Source: JAXGXJ01 sp040772905
GTDB lineage: Bacteria; Actinomycetota; Thermoleophilia; RBG-16-64-13
Assembly: GCA_040772905.1 (NCBI GenBank)
Contig: JAXGXJ010000005.1
Coordinates: 356,687-420,686 of the forward strand
Length of the DNA stretch: 64,000 nt
Reading direction: 5' to 3'
Positions 1-9,476 of this stretch are shown here, piece after piece. Each line of letters begins with the position of its first letter. Position 1 is the stretch's first letter. Made by a program: the position numbers and the translations under genes. The notes beneath the pieces are model-generated. The model worked only from the letters and a program-made list of their open reading frames with translations. It ran no database searches and was not told where the DNA came from.

Positions 1-2
1 TG

Positions 3-1604
3 CCGAGGCCTGTGGCGGTCGGAGGCGGTCTCCTGACCGGCGTGCTCATGGTTCTCTTCCGGTTCTCGGGACGCATCGCCCGGGAGACGAGCTATCAGTC
101 ACGCAACGCCACTGAGCGAGTGCTGCTCATCGGGGCGGGCCAGGCGGCGGACATGATCATCCGCGAGATCCAACGCACCCCATCCCTGGAAGTCCATGTC
201 GTCGGTCTCGTGGATGACAGGCCCAGCGCCCGCCATACGTCGATCCAGGGGGCTTCGGTCCTGGGCACCATCGACGACATCCCCAGCTTGGTGCGTGAGC
301 ATGATCCCACCCAACTCATCCTTTCCATACCTTCCTTGAGCGCGGCTGAGATGGCCCGGGTCTATCGAATCTGCAAGCCTACCGGTGTGCCTCTGAAGGT
401 GATGCCCAGTCTGGTCGACATGGTCGCCGGACGTGCCAGTTTCGCGGATGCGAGAGAGATCGACATCAAGGATCTGCTGGGTCGCAAGAAGATCGAGACA
501 GACATAGGCGGCATCCTCTCAGAGATCCACGGTCGGTCGGTGCTTGTGACGGGCGCTGGAGGGTCTATCGGCTCGGAACTGTGCCGCCAGATCGCCGAAC
601 TGCATCCGGAGCGTCTTGTGCTCATCGACCACGACGAATCCTCGCTGTACGCGCTCCATGAGTCGCTGCGCACCACGGACTTCCACCGTTACGTCTTGTG
701 CCCGACCAGCATCCTCAAACAGCGCAAGCTGGAGAAGATCTTCCGGACACACAGGCCTGAGGTCGTCTATCACGCGGCCGCGTACAAGCATGTCCCCCTC
801 ATGGAATTGAGCCCGGACGAAGCGGTGCTCAACAACATCCGGGGGACTCTCATGGTCGCCGAAGCGGCGGCACGTCATGGTTGCAGACGCTTCGTGAATA
901 TCTCCACCGACAAGGCAGTGGATCCAGTCAACGTCATGGGCGCGACGAAACGAGCTGCCGAACTGGTGGTGCGCAAGGTGGCCGGCGAGAATCCCGATAC
1001 GCTGTTCGCGTGCGTTCGTTTTGGCAATGTGCTGGGTAGCCAGGGAAGCGTCGTCCCCCTGTTCAAGAGCCAGATCACCGGAGGGGGGCCTGTCGTCGTC
1101 ACACATCCAGGGATGACGCGGTATTTCATGCTGATCGAGGAGGCGGTGCAACTGGTCCTGCAGGCGACCGCCATGATGCAGGAGGATGCTCCTGACGGCC
1201 TTGTGAACTTGAATACCTTCGTTCTGGACATGGGTGAGCCCGTGTCGATCGTCGATCTGGCTCAACATATGATCGAGTTCTTCTGGTCGAACAACGGCCA
1301 TTCCCTGGGAGTGGAGTTCACTGGGTTGCGTCCGGGAGAGAAGCTGGACGAGACACTCGTGTGGGACCACGAGGTCGGAGTCGAGACGAGTCATCCTCTG
1401 ATCAAGCGGGTCTGCGTGAGTTGTCTGGAAGACGACGAGATCGACCTAAGGGCGTTGGAGGATAACCTGCCGAGATTGCTCCAGTTGGCTGCTGAGCATC
1501 AGAACGCCGAGGTGATCCGGGAGGCGCTCATGAAGGCGGTGAGAGGTTACCTGCCTCTGGAGCGCCGCATGGATGAGGTGTCAGCGCCCGTATCTGTCCG
1601 CTAG
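3..1604 (+). CDS. Membrane-bound nucleotide-sugar epimerase/dehydratase, CapD/WbpM/PglF family (5' partial)
   Basis: Likely UDP-N-acetylhexosamine 4,6-dehydratase-type enzyme making activated deoxysugars for surface polysaccharide or glycoprotein. The frame is open to the left edge, and what begins here is the last transmembrane helix (GGGLLTGVLMVLFRF), so the N-terminal helices of the usual four lie outside the window. Next comes a CoA-binding-like Rossmann domain (LLIGAGQAA), then the catalytic extended-SDR domain with the NAD-binding motif VTGAGGSIGSE, the AAYKHVPLME motif and NISTDKAV. The active-site motif reads VMGATKR, with Met in place of the usual SDR Tyr. This is typical of the large WbpM/PglF-type enzymes. 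Its 3' end overlaps the convergent deacetylase gene by 24 bases. Substrate cannot be told from sequence. Confidence 0.9.
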   Translation, partial: PRPVAVGGGLLTGVLMVLFRFSGRIARETSYQSRNATERVLLIGAGQAADMIIREIQRTPSLEVHVVGLVDDRPSARHTSIQGASVLGTIDDIPSLVREHDPTQLILSIPSLSAAEMARVYRICKPTGVPLKVMPSLVDMVAGRASFADAREIDIKDLLGRKKIETDIGGILSEIHGRSVLVTGAGGSIGSELCRQIAELHPERLVLIDHDESSLYALHESLRTTDFHRYVLCPTSILKQRKLEKIFRTHRPEVVYHAAAYKHVPLMELSPDEAVLNNIRGTLMVAEAAARHGCRRFVNISTDKAVDPVNVMGATKRAAELVVRKVAGENPDTLFACVRFGNVLGSQGSVVPLFKSQITGGGPVVVTHPGMTRYFMLIEEAVQLVLQATAMMQEDAPDGLVNLNTFVLDMGEPVSIVDLAQHMIEFFWSNNGHSLGVEFTGLRPGEKLDETLVWDHEVGVETSHPLIKRVCVSCLEDDEIDLRALEDNLPRLLQLAAEHQNAEVIREALMKAVRGYLPLERRMDEVSAPVSVR

Positions 1605-2915
1605 CCGCAGATAGCGCGCCATCACTATGGCCACATGTCCGCGCTGAGCGGGATCGTAGGGACCGAAACGGGTGGGCGCGTATCCGTTCATGAGCCCCAG
1701 GCTCGCCACCAAGCCCACGTCGGCGGCGGCGTAGCCGGGGACGTCGGGGAAGCCGGCCGACGCGCCGGCGAGGGCGGCCGGGTAGCCTCTCAGCTGCCGG
1801 CACATGCGGGCCAGGATCTGGGCCAACTGCACCCGGGTGATGGTGGTGTCGGGACGAAACACCTGCCGGCCGAGTTCGTCCACCGCGCCGTTGATGAGAC
1901 CGGCGGCCACCGCTTCCTCCACGAAATCGTAGGGATAGGGTTCGATGCCTCCGCGCGCATCGTAGGTGGGGGCGACGTCCCAGAAGGTGCGGTATTCCAC
2001 CTGCTCGATGATCGGGGTGTGGATGCCGGCGACCGTGGCCACGATCTTGGCGGCCTGGCGGCGGGTGAGCCGATCGGTGGGACCGAAGCGGTCGGCGTCG
2101 TAGCCGCTCATGATGCCCGGCGCGGTGAGGGCCGGCAGAGCGCGGCCCAGTTCCGAGGCAGGATCGACATCCACGAACAGACGGTCGCGCAGCATGGCCG
2201 ACACCGGCACCAGCTGATAGCCGGCCGCGCGCAGGCGGGTGATGATGCCGGGCAGGGCCGCCGCCGTGTTGGGGGCGGCCATGTGCAGCAGCACGATGGC
2301 GCCATTGTGGGCGCGCCCCACGATGTTCCGCTCGATCTCCTGGGGTGACTCACCGGTCCAGTCCTCGGTGCCCACATCCCAGAGCACCATGTGCGTGAAG
2401 CCCCTGTCGCCCGCCACTTGCGCGACGAGCGAGTTGTTGTGTCCGTAAGGGGGGCGGAAGAGCGGCACCGTCCTGCCGCCGGTGGCTGCACGAAAGGCGT
2501 CGGTACCGCCGCCGATCTGGTAGGGGAGGTCCGACGCCGGGATGGTCGTGAGGTCGGCGTGGGTGGCACTGTGGTCGCCCACCTCGAACAGGCCCGTCTC
2601 GACGCCCCGGCGGATCTCGTCGGTGACCTGCGGGAAGGCATCCACGGCATACCCGCACACGAAGAGGCTGGCCGGCACCTGGTACTCCCGGAGCACACGC
2701 AGGGTGTCCAGTGTGGGTCCGGGCACGGTGTTGTCGTCGAAGGTGAGGGCGATCCACTTGCGTTCGGCGGAACCTCGGAACACCAGGGGAGTGGGAGAGG
2801 CCGCCTGGGCCGCGGAACCCAGGGCAAGACACAAGAAGAGCGTGGCGGCCAGTGACAGCAGCCACACACGGGCTCCGCTCCTGCGGCTACGGGCGGGTGA
2901 TGGCGTCGGGGTCAT
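1581..2915 (-). CDS. Secreted polysaccharide deacetylase with three C-terminal SLH domains
   Basis: A 444-residue exported NodB-type carbohydrate esterase (family 4), probably removing N-acetyl groups from peptidoglycan or another wall polymer while held at the surface by SLH repeats. Start chosen at the ATG preceded by AGGGAGATGGG; the open frame continues further upstream but without signal or domain. A signal peptide with a Leu/Ala-rich core ends near ASA/AQAAS (about residue 38). NodB motifs are intact: TFDD, the metal-binding HSATH, RPPYG, and a late LLHM. Three SLH repeats follow (roughly residues 265-440), each with an F-x-D-V opening and a G-[IL]-[MI]-x-G-Y type core. The neighbours are also envelope genes, and the downstream SLH protein probably uses the same wall anchor. 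Confidence 0.9.
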   Translation of the reverse strand: MTPTPSPARSRRSGARVWLLSLAATLFLCLALGSAAQAASPTPLVFRGSAERKWIALTFDDNTVPGPTLDTLRVLREYQVPASLFVCGYAVDAFPQVTDEIRRGVETGLFEVGDHSATHADLTTIPASDLPYQIGGGTDAFRAATGGRTVPLFRPPYGHNNSLVAQVAGDRGFTHMVLWDVGTEDWTGESPQEIERNIVGRAHNGAIVLLHMAAPNTAAALPGIITRLRAAGYQLVPVSAMLRDRLFVDVDPASELGRALPALTAPGIMSGYDADRFGPTDRLTRRQAAKIVATVAGIHTPIIEQVEYRTFWDVAPTYDARGGIEPYPYDFVEEAVAAGLINGAVDELGRQVFRPDTTITRVQLAQILARMCRQLRGYPAALAGASAGFPDVPGYAAADVGLVASLGLMNGYAPTRFGPYDPAQRGHVAIVMARYLRLADRYGR

Positions 2916-3025
2916 CCCATCTCCCTGTAGACGTCGCGACCCGTCCAGTATAGGTGACGAAGAGAGGGGTAACGTGCCGCCGCTTGCGTGCCGATATAAA
3001 TCAGCGGAGACAGGTCGGATATAGC

Positions 3026-3916
3026 ATGGACAGGACGACGAGCGAGCGCGTTGCGAAAGGGGAGCGGGCCGTGTCGGATTTCGACCGTATATTGGTCGCA
3101 TACGGGGAGCGCCAGAGCCAGATGGTCGACGCGCTGGTGGCCGAGTTGGAGGCCACGCCCGAGGAGCGGGCCCGCCTGCGCGTGGTGGCGCAGTTGGTGC
3201 AGCAGGTGGTGCACACCTTCGGCACCTTGGAGACCGATTGGGCCGCACTGTCGAGCCACGACTTCGTGGAGCGCCGGGCACCGTCGCCCTTGCCGGTGAT
3301 CGTGGACGCGGAACCGGGCCAGGTGCTGAACCTGTCCATGCGCGCTCTGGTGGATGCGGGGGTCCTCACCGCCTGGCAGGCGCGCGTCATCAACATGAAC
3401 CTGGGGCTCAAACGCAGCATGTTCGTGTGCGGCCCTGCGGATGCCGGCAAGTCCACATTGCTGAACGGCCTCATCGGCCTGCTGCCGGTAGGACAGCGGC
3501 TGGCCCTCGTCGAGGCGGACGAAGAGGCGCTTCCCATGGCGAAGGAGCGCTCGGGCGCTCACCAATTGAGCGCCTCGGGGACGCTTGAGCGGGTGGAGGC
3601 CTTTCGGCAGGCGTCGCGCCAGAAGCCGGACTGGATCGCGGTGCGCGGTCTCACCGCGGAAGAGTCATTCTGTTTCGTCGACGCTCTGCAGGGCAGTTGT
3701 GGTGGCTTGGCCACGGTGGTCGCCGACCGACTCGAGGTGCCTTTCAACGCCTGGCTCTCGGAGGACCGCAAGATGGCCCAGCGCCTTTCTCGCCTCAAGC
3801 CGCTGGTCGTCCACCTGCGGCGGGACGACGAAGGCCGGCCCCGCCTCGTGGCTCTGATGGAAGTGTCGGTGCGGGAGGGCAGGGCTGTCCTGACCCCCTA
3901 CACCGGACTCACGTAG
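3026..3916 (+). CDS. Orphan CpaF/TadA (VirB11-type) ATPase homologue, probably degenerate
   Basis: Resembles the C-terminal half of CpaF-type secretion ATPases that power Flp/Tad pili. The Walker A motif is GPADAGKST, near residue 138. The usual Walker B/Asp-box segment (IIVGEVRGGEA in CpaF) aligns with IAVRGLTAEES, and the His-box (TTIHAN) with ATVVAD, so the catalytic Glu and the His are both missing. I take the ATG followed by MDRTTSERV as start (296 residues); the frame opens 24 codons earlier but the leader looks non-coding. No tad or flp genes are nearby. It could be a nucleotide-binding regulator or a remnant. Family assignment is fairly secure, loss of activity is inference from the motif comparison. 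Confidence 0.65.
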   Translation: MDRTTSERVAKGERAVSDFDRILVAYGERQSQMVDALVAELEATPEERARLRVVAQLVQQVVHTFGTLETDWAALSSHDFVERRAPSPLPVIVDAEPGQVLNLSMRALVDAGVLTAWQARVINMNLGLKRSMFVCGPADAGKSTLLNGLIGLLPVGQRLALVEADEEALPMAKERSGAHQLSASGTLERVEAFRQASRQKPDWIAVRGLTAEESFCFVDALQGSCGGLATVVADRLEVPFNAWLSEDRKMAQRLSRLKPLVVHLRRDDEGRPRLVALMEVSVREGRAVLTPYTGLT

Positions 3917-4183
3917 TCCCGCACCCTCCTGCTGTTCGAGGCGCGCCCGCGCCTCCCCTTCTTCTCTTGGCGCTCTTGACAAAGGACTAAAGGTAGGACC
4001 ACACTGGGATTGTCCGGCTGAGCACACACCGGCGAGCGTCTGCATATCCGGGTGTTCGGCGTCGGGCGCTGTTCTCCCTCGGCGATGGGCGAAAGGAGGT
4101 TGCGGAGTGTGCGAGGTCCGGCGCAGCCGAAGCCTGGTCCGGCCCTCTTCTCGGTTCCAGTACTTCTTCCAAAGGAGCGGCAG

Positions 4184-6910
4184 GTGACCAACAGACACCG
4201 TTTCATCCTCTTCGTGACTGTGGTGTTGGTGCTGGTGTTCGGCGTGGCCGGTGCGGCGTTCGCATTGGATCCAGTGCCGACGGCGAGGGGGACCGACTGG
4301 GCCTGCGAGTACGCGGGTGACTGCGACCCCGGCTTCACCGACACAGGCATGCTCTCCGCCGATACCCAGGCGGCTATCGGTGGTCTGAGCTTCTACGGCA
4401 TCACGATGGGATACAGCGACCAGACCTATCGGCCCGCCAAGCAGGTGGCGCGTTGGGAGATGGCGTTGTTCCTGGCTCGGCTGATCGATTACGCCGCCGA
4501 CCAGACGGCGTTCGACCTGCCGGCGACGCTGGTGACCCCGCCGTTCTCCGACACCGCGGGGCTGAGTGCTGAGACCAAGAACGCCATCGCTCTCCTCTAT
4601 ACCCTGGAGGTGACGAAAGGCAAGACGGCCACCACCTTCGCTCCCAACAACAGTGTGACGCGCTACGAGATGGCGTCCTTCCTGGTGCGCGTGCAGAACC
4701 TGCTCGAACCCGGCAGCTACGCAACCGCCAAGAGATTCTTCAGCGACGTCGACCCGGCCAAGCTCGACCGTGCCGCAGACATCGACGCGCTCGCGGCGCA
4801 GGGGATAGTGGTGGGCTATGGTGACGGCACCTACGGGCCCATGAACGCGGTGCTCCGTTCGCAGATGGCGCTGTATCTCATGCGCATGGTGGACGAGAAC
4901 GTGGAAGCCGGACGGTTGCCGGCAGCGGTGCTGCCTGTGGACGACACCCCGGTCACCATCACAGTGGCGGCCGGTGAGGAGAAAGTCATCGCCCAGACCA
5001 CCTACGCGCAGGTGCTCACCATCGGGGCGGGTGGCAGCGTCGTGGCTCCGGCAGGCAAGGAGGTGACGCTCACCGTCAACAACGTCGAGACCGGCGGTGC
5101 GCTGGTGACCACAGCAGGTGTGGAGACCAAGATCACGGGTCCCGCGACCTACACCGGCAACATCGTGCTCACCATCACCGACCAGAACTTTGTGCCCTAC
5201 GCACAGCAGGGCGGTGGACCTCCTCCGGGAGGCGGTGACGGTGGCGGCGGTGAAGGAGGCCTAGTCCCCGCGGCGGACGAGCCTCCCGCGGACGGTCCTC
5301 CTCCGGCTGCCGGGCCCTTGATGTTCCCCTTCCGGCAGGCGTTGTATCTGGACGAAACCGGGCTGGTGGGCGAGAGATCGGTGACGGCGGCCATCGCGGG
5401 CATGACGGCCGACGGCTTCGTCATCCGCAATCCCTGGATCCGCTCCACAGGCGAGAACTTCAACGGTGTCTTCGCGAGCGGCGGCGAGTGGACGTTGGAT
5501 GACGTCACCATCGACTTCACGGGTAACGCCCGCAGCGATTTCATCGGGTACGGCGCGGCTGTGGTCGCGCGGGGCGAGGACACCTCTCTGGTGCTTGACG
5601 GCGCGCATATCGAGACCGACGGGGTGGTACGCACCGCGGTGGTGGCCGACACCGGCAGCAACGTGGTGGTGAAGAACTCGCATATCCAGACCAACGACGG
5701 TGTGCTGCCCGCCGACTATGTCCCCACCATCGACACGACGCAGATGCGGTCGGTGCCCTGGATGCTGGGTCTGGCCGGGAACAACCGTGCCACCAACCTG
5801 CTGGGCACCAACACCAAGGCCAGCTACATCAACAGCTATGTGGGGGCGGAAGGCTGGGGAGTGCTGTCCACTGACGGTTGCACCACCCCGACCCTCACGG
5901 CCATCAACAGCACCATCGCCATCACGGGCGATGACGGTTACGGCTCCTACGGCATCGGTGATGCCACGGAGTACTTCTATGGCTGCAACTTCGACGTGGC
6001 CAGCTACGCGACCATCAGCCGAGGCAGCCACCTCTACTACGGCGACAGCGAACCGGCCAGAGTGGCCCAGCTGAACACCGCGCTCGATCTGGGGCTGACG
6101 GCCGCTGAACTGGCGGCCATCCCCGACAGACCCACCATCGTGAACTCCGATCGTTGGGGCGTTATGTGGCACGGCGGCGGCACGCTCGACGTGAGCGGCG
6201 GTACTGAGTTCAACACAGGCTTGACCACCTTCCTCGACAAAGGGCAGGCGATCGAGATCACGGTCGACGGTTCCGAGGGCGCCCAGCTGAATCCCGGCAA
6301 CGGCATCATCATGCAGGTGATGGACGACGACGATCCGGGCCCGGTGCCGCCGGCTATGACCAACACCGGCGTGTACCACGACCCCATCGGGCCGGCGGTC
6401 AAAGAAGCCGAGCACGATGTGACCGTGGCCGACGCCAGCGATGCGCTGGCCACCTTCACCGACATCGTGTTGGACGGCGACTTCTTCAACTCCACTCGCG
6501 GCGGCGTGGTGCAGGGACCGTTCGGGCCTCCCAGCAGCGCCTCCAAGAACCTGGGCCTGACCTTCTTGGACAGCAGTATCGTGGGCGTCATCAGCGCGTC
6601 CACGGCGCTGCACCCGGGAGTGGCGGCTCAGGACGGCATCTCTGCCGAGGACTACCGTGAGATCGGCATGATCGAGAACACCGTGGCGGCGCCTGTCAAC
6701 AACGGTGTGCTCGTGACCCTTGACGGCGACTCCCAATGGGTGGTCACCGGTACCAGCTACCTGACTGTTCTGGCGGTCGGAGTCGACGCGACCGTGATCG
6801 CGCCCGCCGGCCGCACCCTGGTGATGAGGGTGGACGACGTGGTGACCCCCATCGTCCCCGGCACCACCTACAAAGGCATCATCGAGCTGACCGTCGTGGG
6901 CGGAGGCTGA
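4184..6910 (+). CDS. Large SLH-domain surface protein with beta-helix-like region
   Basis: A 908-residue exported protein. Start is a GTG six bases after a strong AAAGGAG; frames upstream lack a signal sequence. Order of parts: signal peptide (about 1-27, ending AGAAFA), three SLH repeats (about 45-240; FTDTG..., FSDTAG..., FSDVDP...), a beta-rich module (about 250-340), a Gly/Pro/Asp-rich linker (about 345-385), then some 450 residues rich in Asn, Gly, Thr, Val and aromatic turns that look like a right-handed parallel beta-helix. The final 60 residues resemble the module before the linker (VVAPAGKEVTLTVNNV versus VIAPAGRTLVMRVDDV), indicating an internal duplication flanking the helix. Function is unknown; it may be an S-layer-associated adhesin or carbohydrate-binding protein. 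About 270 bases of apparently non-coding leader precede it. Confidence 0.85.
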   Translation: MTNRHRFILFVTVVLVLVFGVAGAAFALDPVPTARGTDWACEYAGDCDPGFTDTGMLSADTQAAIGGLSFYGITMGYSDQTYRPAKQVARWEMALFLARLIDYAADQTAFDLPATLVTPPFSDTAGLSAETKNAIALLYTLEVTKGKTATTFAPNNSVTRYEMASFLVRVQNLLEPGSYATAKRFFSDVDPAKLDRAADIDALAAQGIVVGYGDGTYGPMNAVLRSQMALYLMRMVDENVEAGRLPAAVLPVDDTPVTITVAAGEEKVIAQTTYAQVLTIGAGGSVVAPAGKEVTLTVNNVETGGALVTTAGVETKITGPATYTGNIVLTITDQNFVPYAQQGGGPPPGGGDGGGGEGGLVPAADEPPADGPPPAAGPLMFPFRQALYLDETGLVGERSVTAAIAGMTADGFVIRNPWIRSTGENFNGVFASGGEWTLDDVTIDFTGNARSDFIGYGAAVVARGEDTSLVLDGAHIETDGVVRTAVVADTGSNVVVKNSHIQTNDGVLPADYVPTIDTTQMRSVPWMLGLAGNNRATNLLGTNTKASYINSYVGAEGWGVLSTDGCTTPTLTAINSTIAITGDDGYGSYGIGDATEYFYGCNFDVASYATISRGSHLYYGDSEPARVAQLNTALDLGLTAAELAAIPDRPTIVNSDRWGVMWHGGGTLDVSGGTEFNTGLTTFLDKGQAIEITVDGSEGAQLNPGNGIIMQVMDDDDPGPVPPAMTNTGVYHDPIGPAVKEAEHDVTVADASDALATFTDIVLDGDFFNSTRGGVVQGPFGPPSSASKNLGLTFLDSSIVGVISASTALHPGVAAQDGISAEDYREIGMIENTVAAPVNNGVLVTLDGDSQWVVTGTSYLTVLAVGVDATVIAPAGRTLVMRVDDVVTPIVPGTTYKGIIELTVVGGG

Positions 6911-6996
6911 GGCTCCTGCGAGTGAGCGGCGTGACCGCTCGGCAAAGGTAGCTGGCGCGGCCCATTGGCGGGGCCGGCGGCGGTGAGCGACACAAG

Positions 6997-7030
6997 CCGG
7001 GGCCGCCTCGATACATCGAGGCGGCCCCGG
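6997..7030. terminator. Perfect 16-bp GC-rich hairpin, probable bidirectional terminator
   Basis: Arms 6997-7012 and 7015-7030 are exact reverse complements (CCGGGGCCGCCTCGAT and its complement). It sits between the 3' ends of the convergent SLH-protein and membrane-protein genes. No T-run follows on either strand, so it may act as a stem terminator or as an mRNA 3'-end stabiliser working with Rho. Confidence 0.7.
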
Positions 7031-7083
7031 CGCTGCTCAAGACCTGTATAGCCCGGTCGTGTGCCGGCGGCCCGCCTGGGCTC

Positions 7084-7650
7084 CTAGCGGTAGGTGAGCA
7101 CGTCTCCAGGGACCTTCTTGCGACGGCGCCGGTAGTCCAGGGCCTGAAAAGCGATGCCCAGCGCTGCCAGTACCACGAAGACGAGCGCCTGCAGCCAGGC
7201 CGGGTCCCCCTCCACGAACCAGCCGATACCTCCGGCCACCGCCCACGCGCCGGACAGCCCGGTCAGCACGACGAGAGCCCAGTCCAGGAAGATCCACAGC
7301 ACCACACCGCCCACCACGCCGCCGATGAGGTAAGCTACCCAGAACGTCGCGGAGCCGCCGGCGACGTCAGCACCGAGGAGGCGGACGAACAGCACCAGTG
7401 CGGCGGCGAACAGGAAGAAACCTCCGATAGCGACCATCACCCGCGTGAACGGGATGGCCAGGAGCCCGAAGGCCACACCGGCTATCACGCCCACCACGAT
7501 GGCCAGCCAGGTGCCCGCACCAGGGAAGAACGCGGGTACCAGGAACCAGCCCAACAGGAACCCGCCGATGGCCACGAACACCCAGAAGAGTCTTCGACCG
7601 AAGAAGGTCTCCACCAGACCGAGGATGATGGCGACGATCGCTGCTGCCAT
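7084..7650 (-). CDS. Small multi-pass membrane protein, DUF4203/TM7S3-TM198-like
   Basis: A 188-residue protein with about six or seven hydrophobic helices separated by short Gly-rich turns (VVGVIAGVAFGLLAIP, GGVVGGVVLWIFL). It ends in a basic cytosolic tail (DYRRRRKKVPGD). The start ATG has AAAGGAG six bases upstream, which rules out the much longer open frame reading through from the kinase region. It is divergent from the PASTA kinase across about 87 bases. The pattern matches the DUF4203/TM198-like family, whose function is unknown. No transport or enzyme motif is visible. Confidence 0.75.
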   Translation of the reverse strand: MAAAIVAIILGLVETFFGRRLFWVFVAIGGFLLGWFLVPAFFPGAGTWLAIVVGVIAGVAFGLLAIPFTRVMVAIGGFFLFAAALVLFVRLLGADVAGGSATFWVAYLIGGVVGGVVLWIFLDWALVVLTGLSGAWAVAGGIGWFVEGDPAWLQALVFVVLAALGIAFQALDYRRRRKKVPGDVLTYR

Positions 7651-7737
7651 AGACGGCTCCTTTCGTCCTCTTGAGCGCGCGTGCGCCAGGGAGACTGTAG
7701 CGCAGGCGGCGGTCGCGGGCACAGAGGGCGGTCGACC

Positions 7738-9351
7738 GTGGTAGGCGCACAGTTCGCCGAGCGCTATGACATCGTGGGCCCGTTGGGGAGCGGGGGGATG
7801 GCCGAGGTGTTCTTGGCCCGCGATGTGCGCCTGGATCGCAAGGTGGCGCTGAAGCTTCTCCATCCGGCTTTCGCGTGTGACCCCGAGTTCGTGGAGCGTT
7901 TTCGGCGTGAAGCCGGGGCGGCGGCGCGGCTGAGCCATCCTCACGCGGTGCACATCTACGATTGCGGCTACGCAGACGGACGACACTTCATCGCCATGGA
8001 ATACGTGGAGGGCCACTCGCTCAAGGATGTGATCCGGGCTGAAGCCCCGTTGCCGCCGCTGCGCGTGATCGCGCTCGCGCGCGAGGTGCTGAGCGCGCTG
8101 GACCACGCCCACCAGGCGGGCATCGTCCATCGCGACGTGAAGCCGCAGAACATCATCATCGACCGCACCGGGCGGGCGAAGGTGGCCGACTTCGGCATCG
8201 CGCGCGCCACCGGCGACGGACAGATGACCGAGACCGGCGCCATCCTCGGCACGGCGCTCTATCTCTCGCCGGAGCAGGCGACGGGCGAGCCGGTCACGCC
8301 CGCCTCCGACCTGTACTCGGTGGGTGTGATGATGTACGAGATGGCCACAGGCCGGCCGCCGTTCAACGGAGACAACGCCATCGCACTGGGAATGATGCAC
8401 GTCCACCGGACTCCGCCGCCGCCACGGGGCCTGGTGCCCGGGCTGCCGGAGGGTCTGGAGGCGGTCATCCTGAAGGCGTTGTCGAAGTCCCCCTCCGACC
8501 GCTACGCATCGGCGGCGGAGTTCATCGATGCGCTGGACGCGCTCACCGCAGCAGCTTCGCTTGCAAGGACCGCTGCCGCACCGGTCGTCGGCCGCGAGGC
8601 TCCGGTGGAGAAGACCAGCATCCGTCCTCCTGCAGCCGCCGGCGGCCCCGCGGCTGCGGCTCGCCCCGCGGTGCCGAGGCTCGCACGGGAACCCGGAACC
8701 TCCGAGGCACCGCGTCCAAGGCGGCGCCTGCGCACGCTTGTCATAGTGGCGGTATTGGTGGTGTTGCTGGGCGCCGCCGGCGGAGCCGCGGCGCTGGTGC
8801 TCGACCGGGTCTCCACGGTGCCCGTGCCCGACCTGGTGGGGAAGACCATGGCTGAAGCTCTGGAGGCGGTGTCGGTCCAAGGGCTGCAGTTGCAGGAGGG
8901 AGGCCCCGCCGAGGATTCCACAGTGGTGGCCGAGGGCGGCATCGTGCGCCAGGAGCCGGCCTTCGGCGGCTCCATGGAGAAGGGCCGCAGCGTGCGGGTG
9001 TGGCTGTCGGCCGGTCCACCTCCGGTATCGGTCCCCAACCTGGTGGGACTCACCGCCGAGGAGGCTGCGCAAACCCTCCGCGGACAGGAGTTAGAGAGCA
9101 CCGTGGTCACCGTGCCGCGTGCCGATCGGGAGGCGGGACGAGTGTTCGCGCAAGAGCCGGCTGCGGGGCGCGAGGTGGAAATGGGCAGCGTGGTGGAGGT
9201 GAGGGTGGCCGTGCCACCACCGACGACCACCACCACGCTGCCTCCGACCACGACTACCACGGAGCCGCAGGAGGATCCGTCCACCCTCGACAAGATCCGT
9301 GACTGGTTCGGGTCGGCATTCGGTGGAGACGACGATGAGGTCGACGAGTGA
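7738..9351 (+). CDS. Ser/Thr protein kinase with C-terminal PASTA domains (PknB/StkP type)
   Basis: A membrane-anchored Hanks-type kinase that probably senses peptidoglycan fragments and controls wall growth and division. The cytosolic kinase domain (about residues 1-270) has the Gly-loop GPLGSGGMAEV, the VALK lysine, the catalytic HRDVKPQN and DFGIAR motifs, followed by GTALYLSPEQ. An Ala/Pro-rich juxtamembrane stretch leads to one helix (TLVIVAVLVVLLGAAGGAA), then two extracellular PASTA repeats (VPVPDLVGKTMAEAL and VSVPNLVGLTAEEAA). The protein ends in a Thr-rich and then acidic tail. Start is the GTG just before VGAQFAERYDIVG, with AGAGGG upstream. It has two PASTA repeats rather than the four of mycobacterial PknB. 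No cognate PP2C phosphatase or FtsW/PBP neighbours appear in the window. Confidence 0.92.
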   Translation: MVGAQFAERYDIVGPLGSGGMAEVFLARDVRLDRKVALKLLHPAFACDPEFVERFRREAGAAARLSHPHAVHIYDCGYADGRHFIAMEYVEGHSLKDVIRAEAPLPPLRVIALAREVLSALDHAHQAGIVHRDVKPQNIIIDRTGRAKVADFGIARATGDGQMTETGAILGTALYLSPEQATGEPVTPASDLYSVGVMMYEMATGRPPFNGDNAIALGMMHVHRTPPPPRGLVPGLPEGLEAVILKALSKSPSDRYASAAEFIDALDALTAAASLARTAAAPVVGREAPVEKTSIRPPAAAGGPAAAARPAVPRLAREPGTSEAPRPRRRLRTLVIVAVLVVLLGAAGGAAALVLDRVSTVPVPDLVGKTMAEALEAVSVQGLQLQEGGPAEDSTVVAEGGIVRQEPAFGGSMEKGRSVRVWLSAGPPPVSVPNLVGLTAEEAAQTLRGQELESTVVTVPRADREAGRVFAQEPAAGREVEMGSVVEVRVAVPPPTTTTTLPPTTTTTEPQEDPSTLDKIRDWFGSAFGGDDDEVDE

Positions 9352-9476
9352 GGGCGGTCGCGAAGGCCCGGCCGCCGCATGGGTCGCGACGGTCGGGCCC
9401 CGGCCGCGACGCGCGAGGGATGGTATCTTGCCCGGGAAGCGGACGTCACTGACGCCACCCGGGAGGGGCCGAGCGG

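Noticed and set aside
519..1394. Long minus-strand open frame inside the dehydratase gene
   Set aside because: Antisense shadow produced by high GC codon bias. No motif, no ribosome site, low-complexity His/Arg-rich translation.
3917..4183. Possible c-di-GMP or other riboswitch in the leader of the SLH gene
   Set aside because: The leader is long and GC-rich with local dyads, but the conserved core sequences of c-di-GMP-I/II classes are absent. The TTGACA at 3976 lacks a good -10 at 17 bases.
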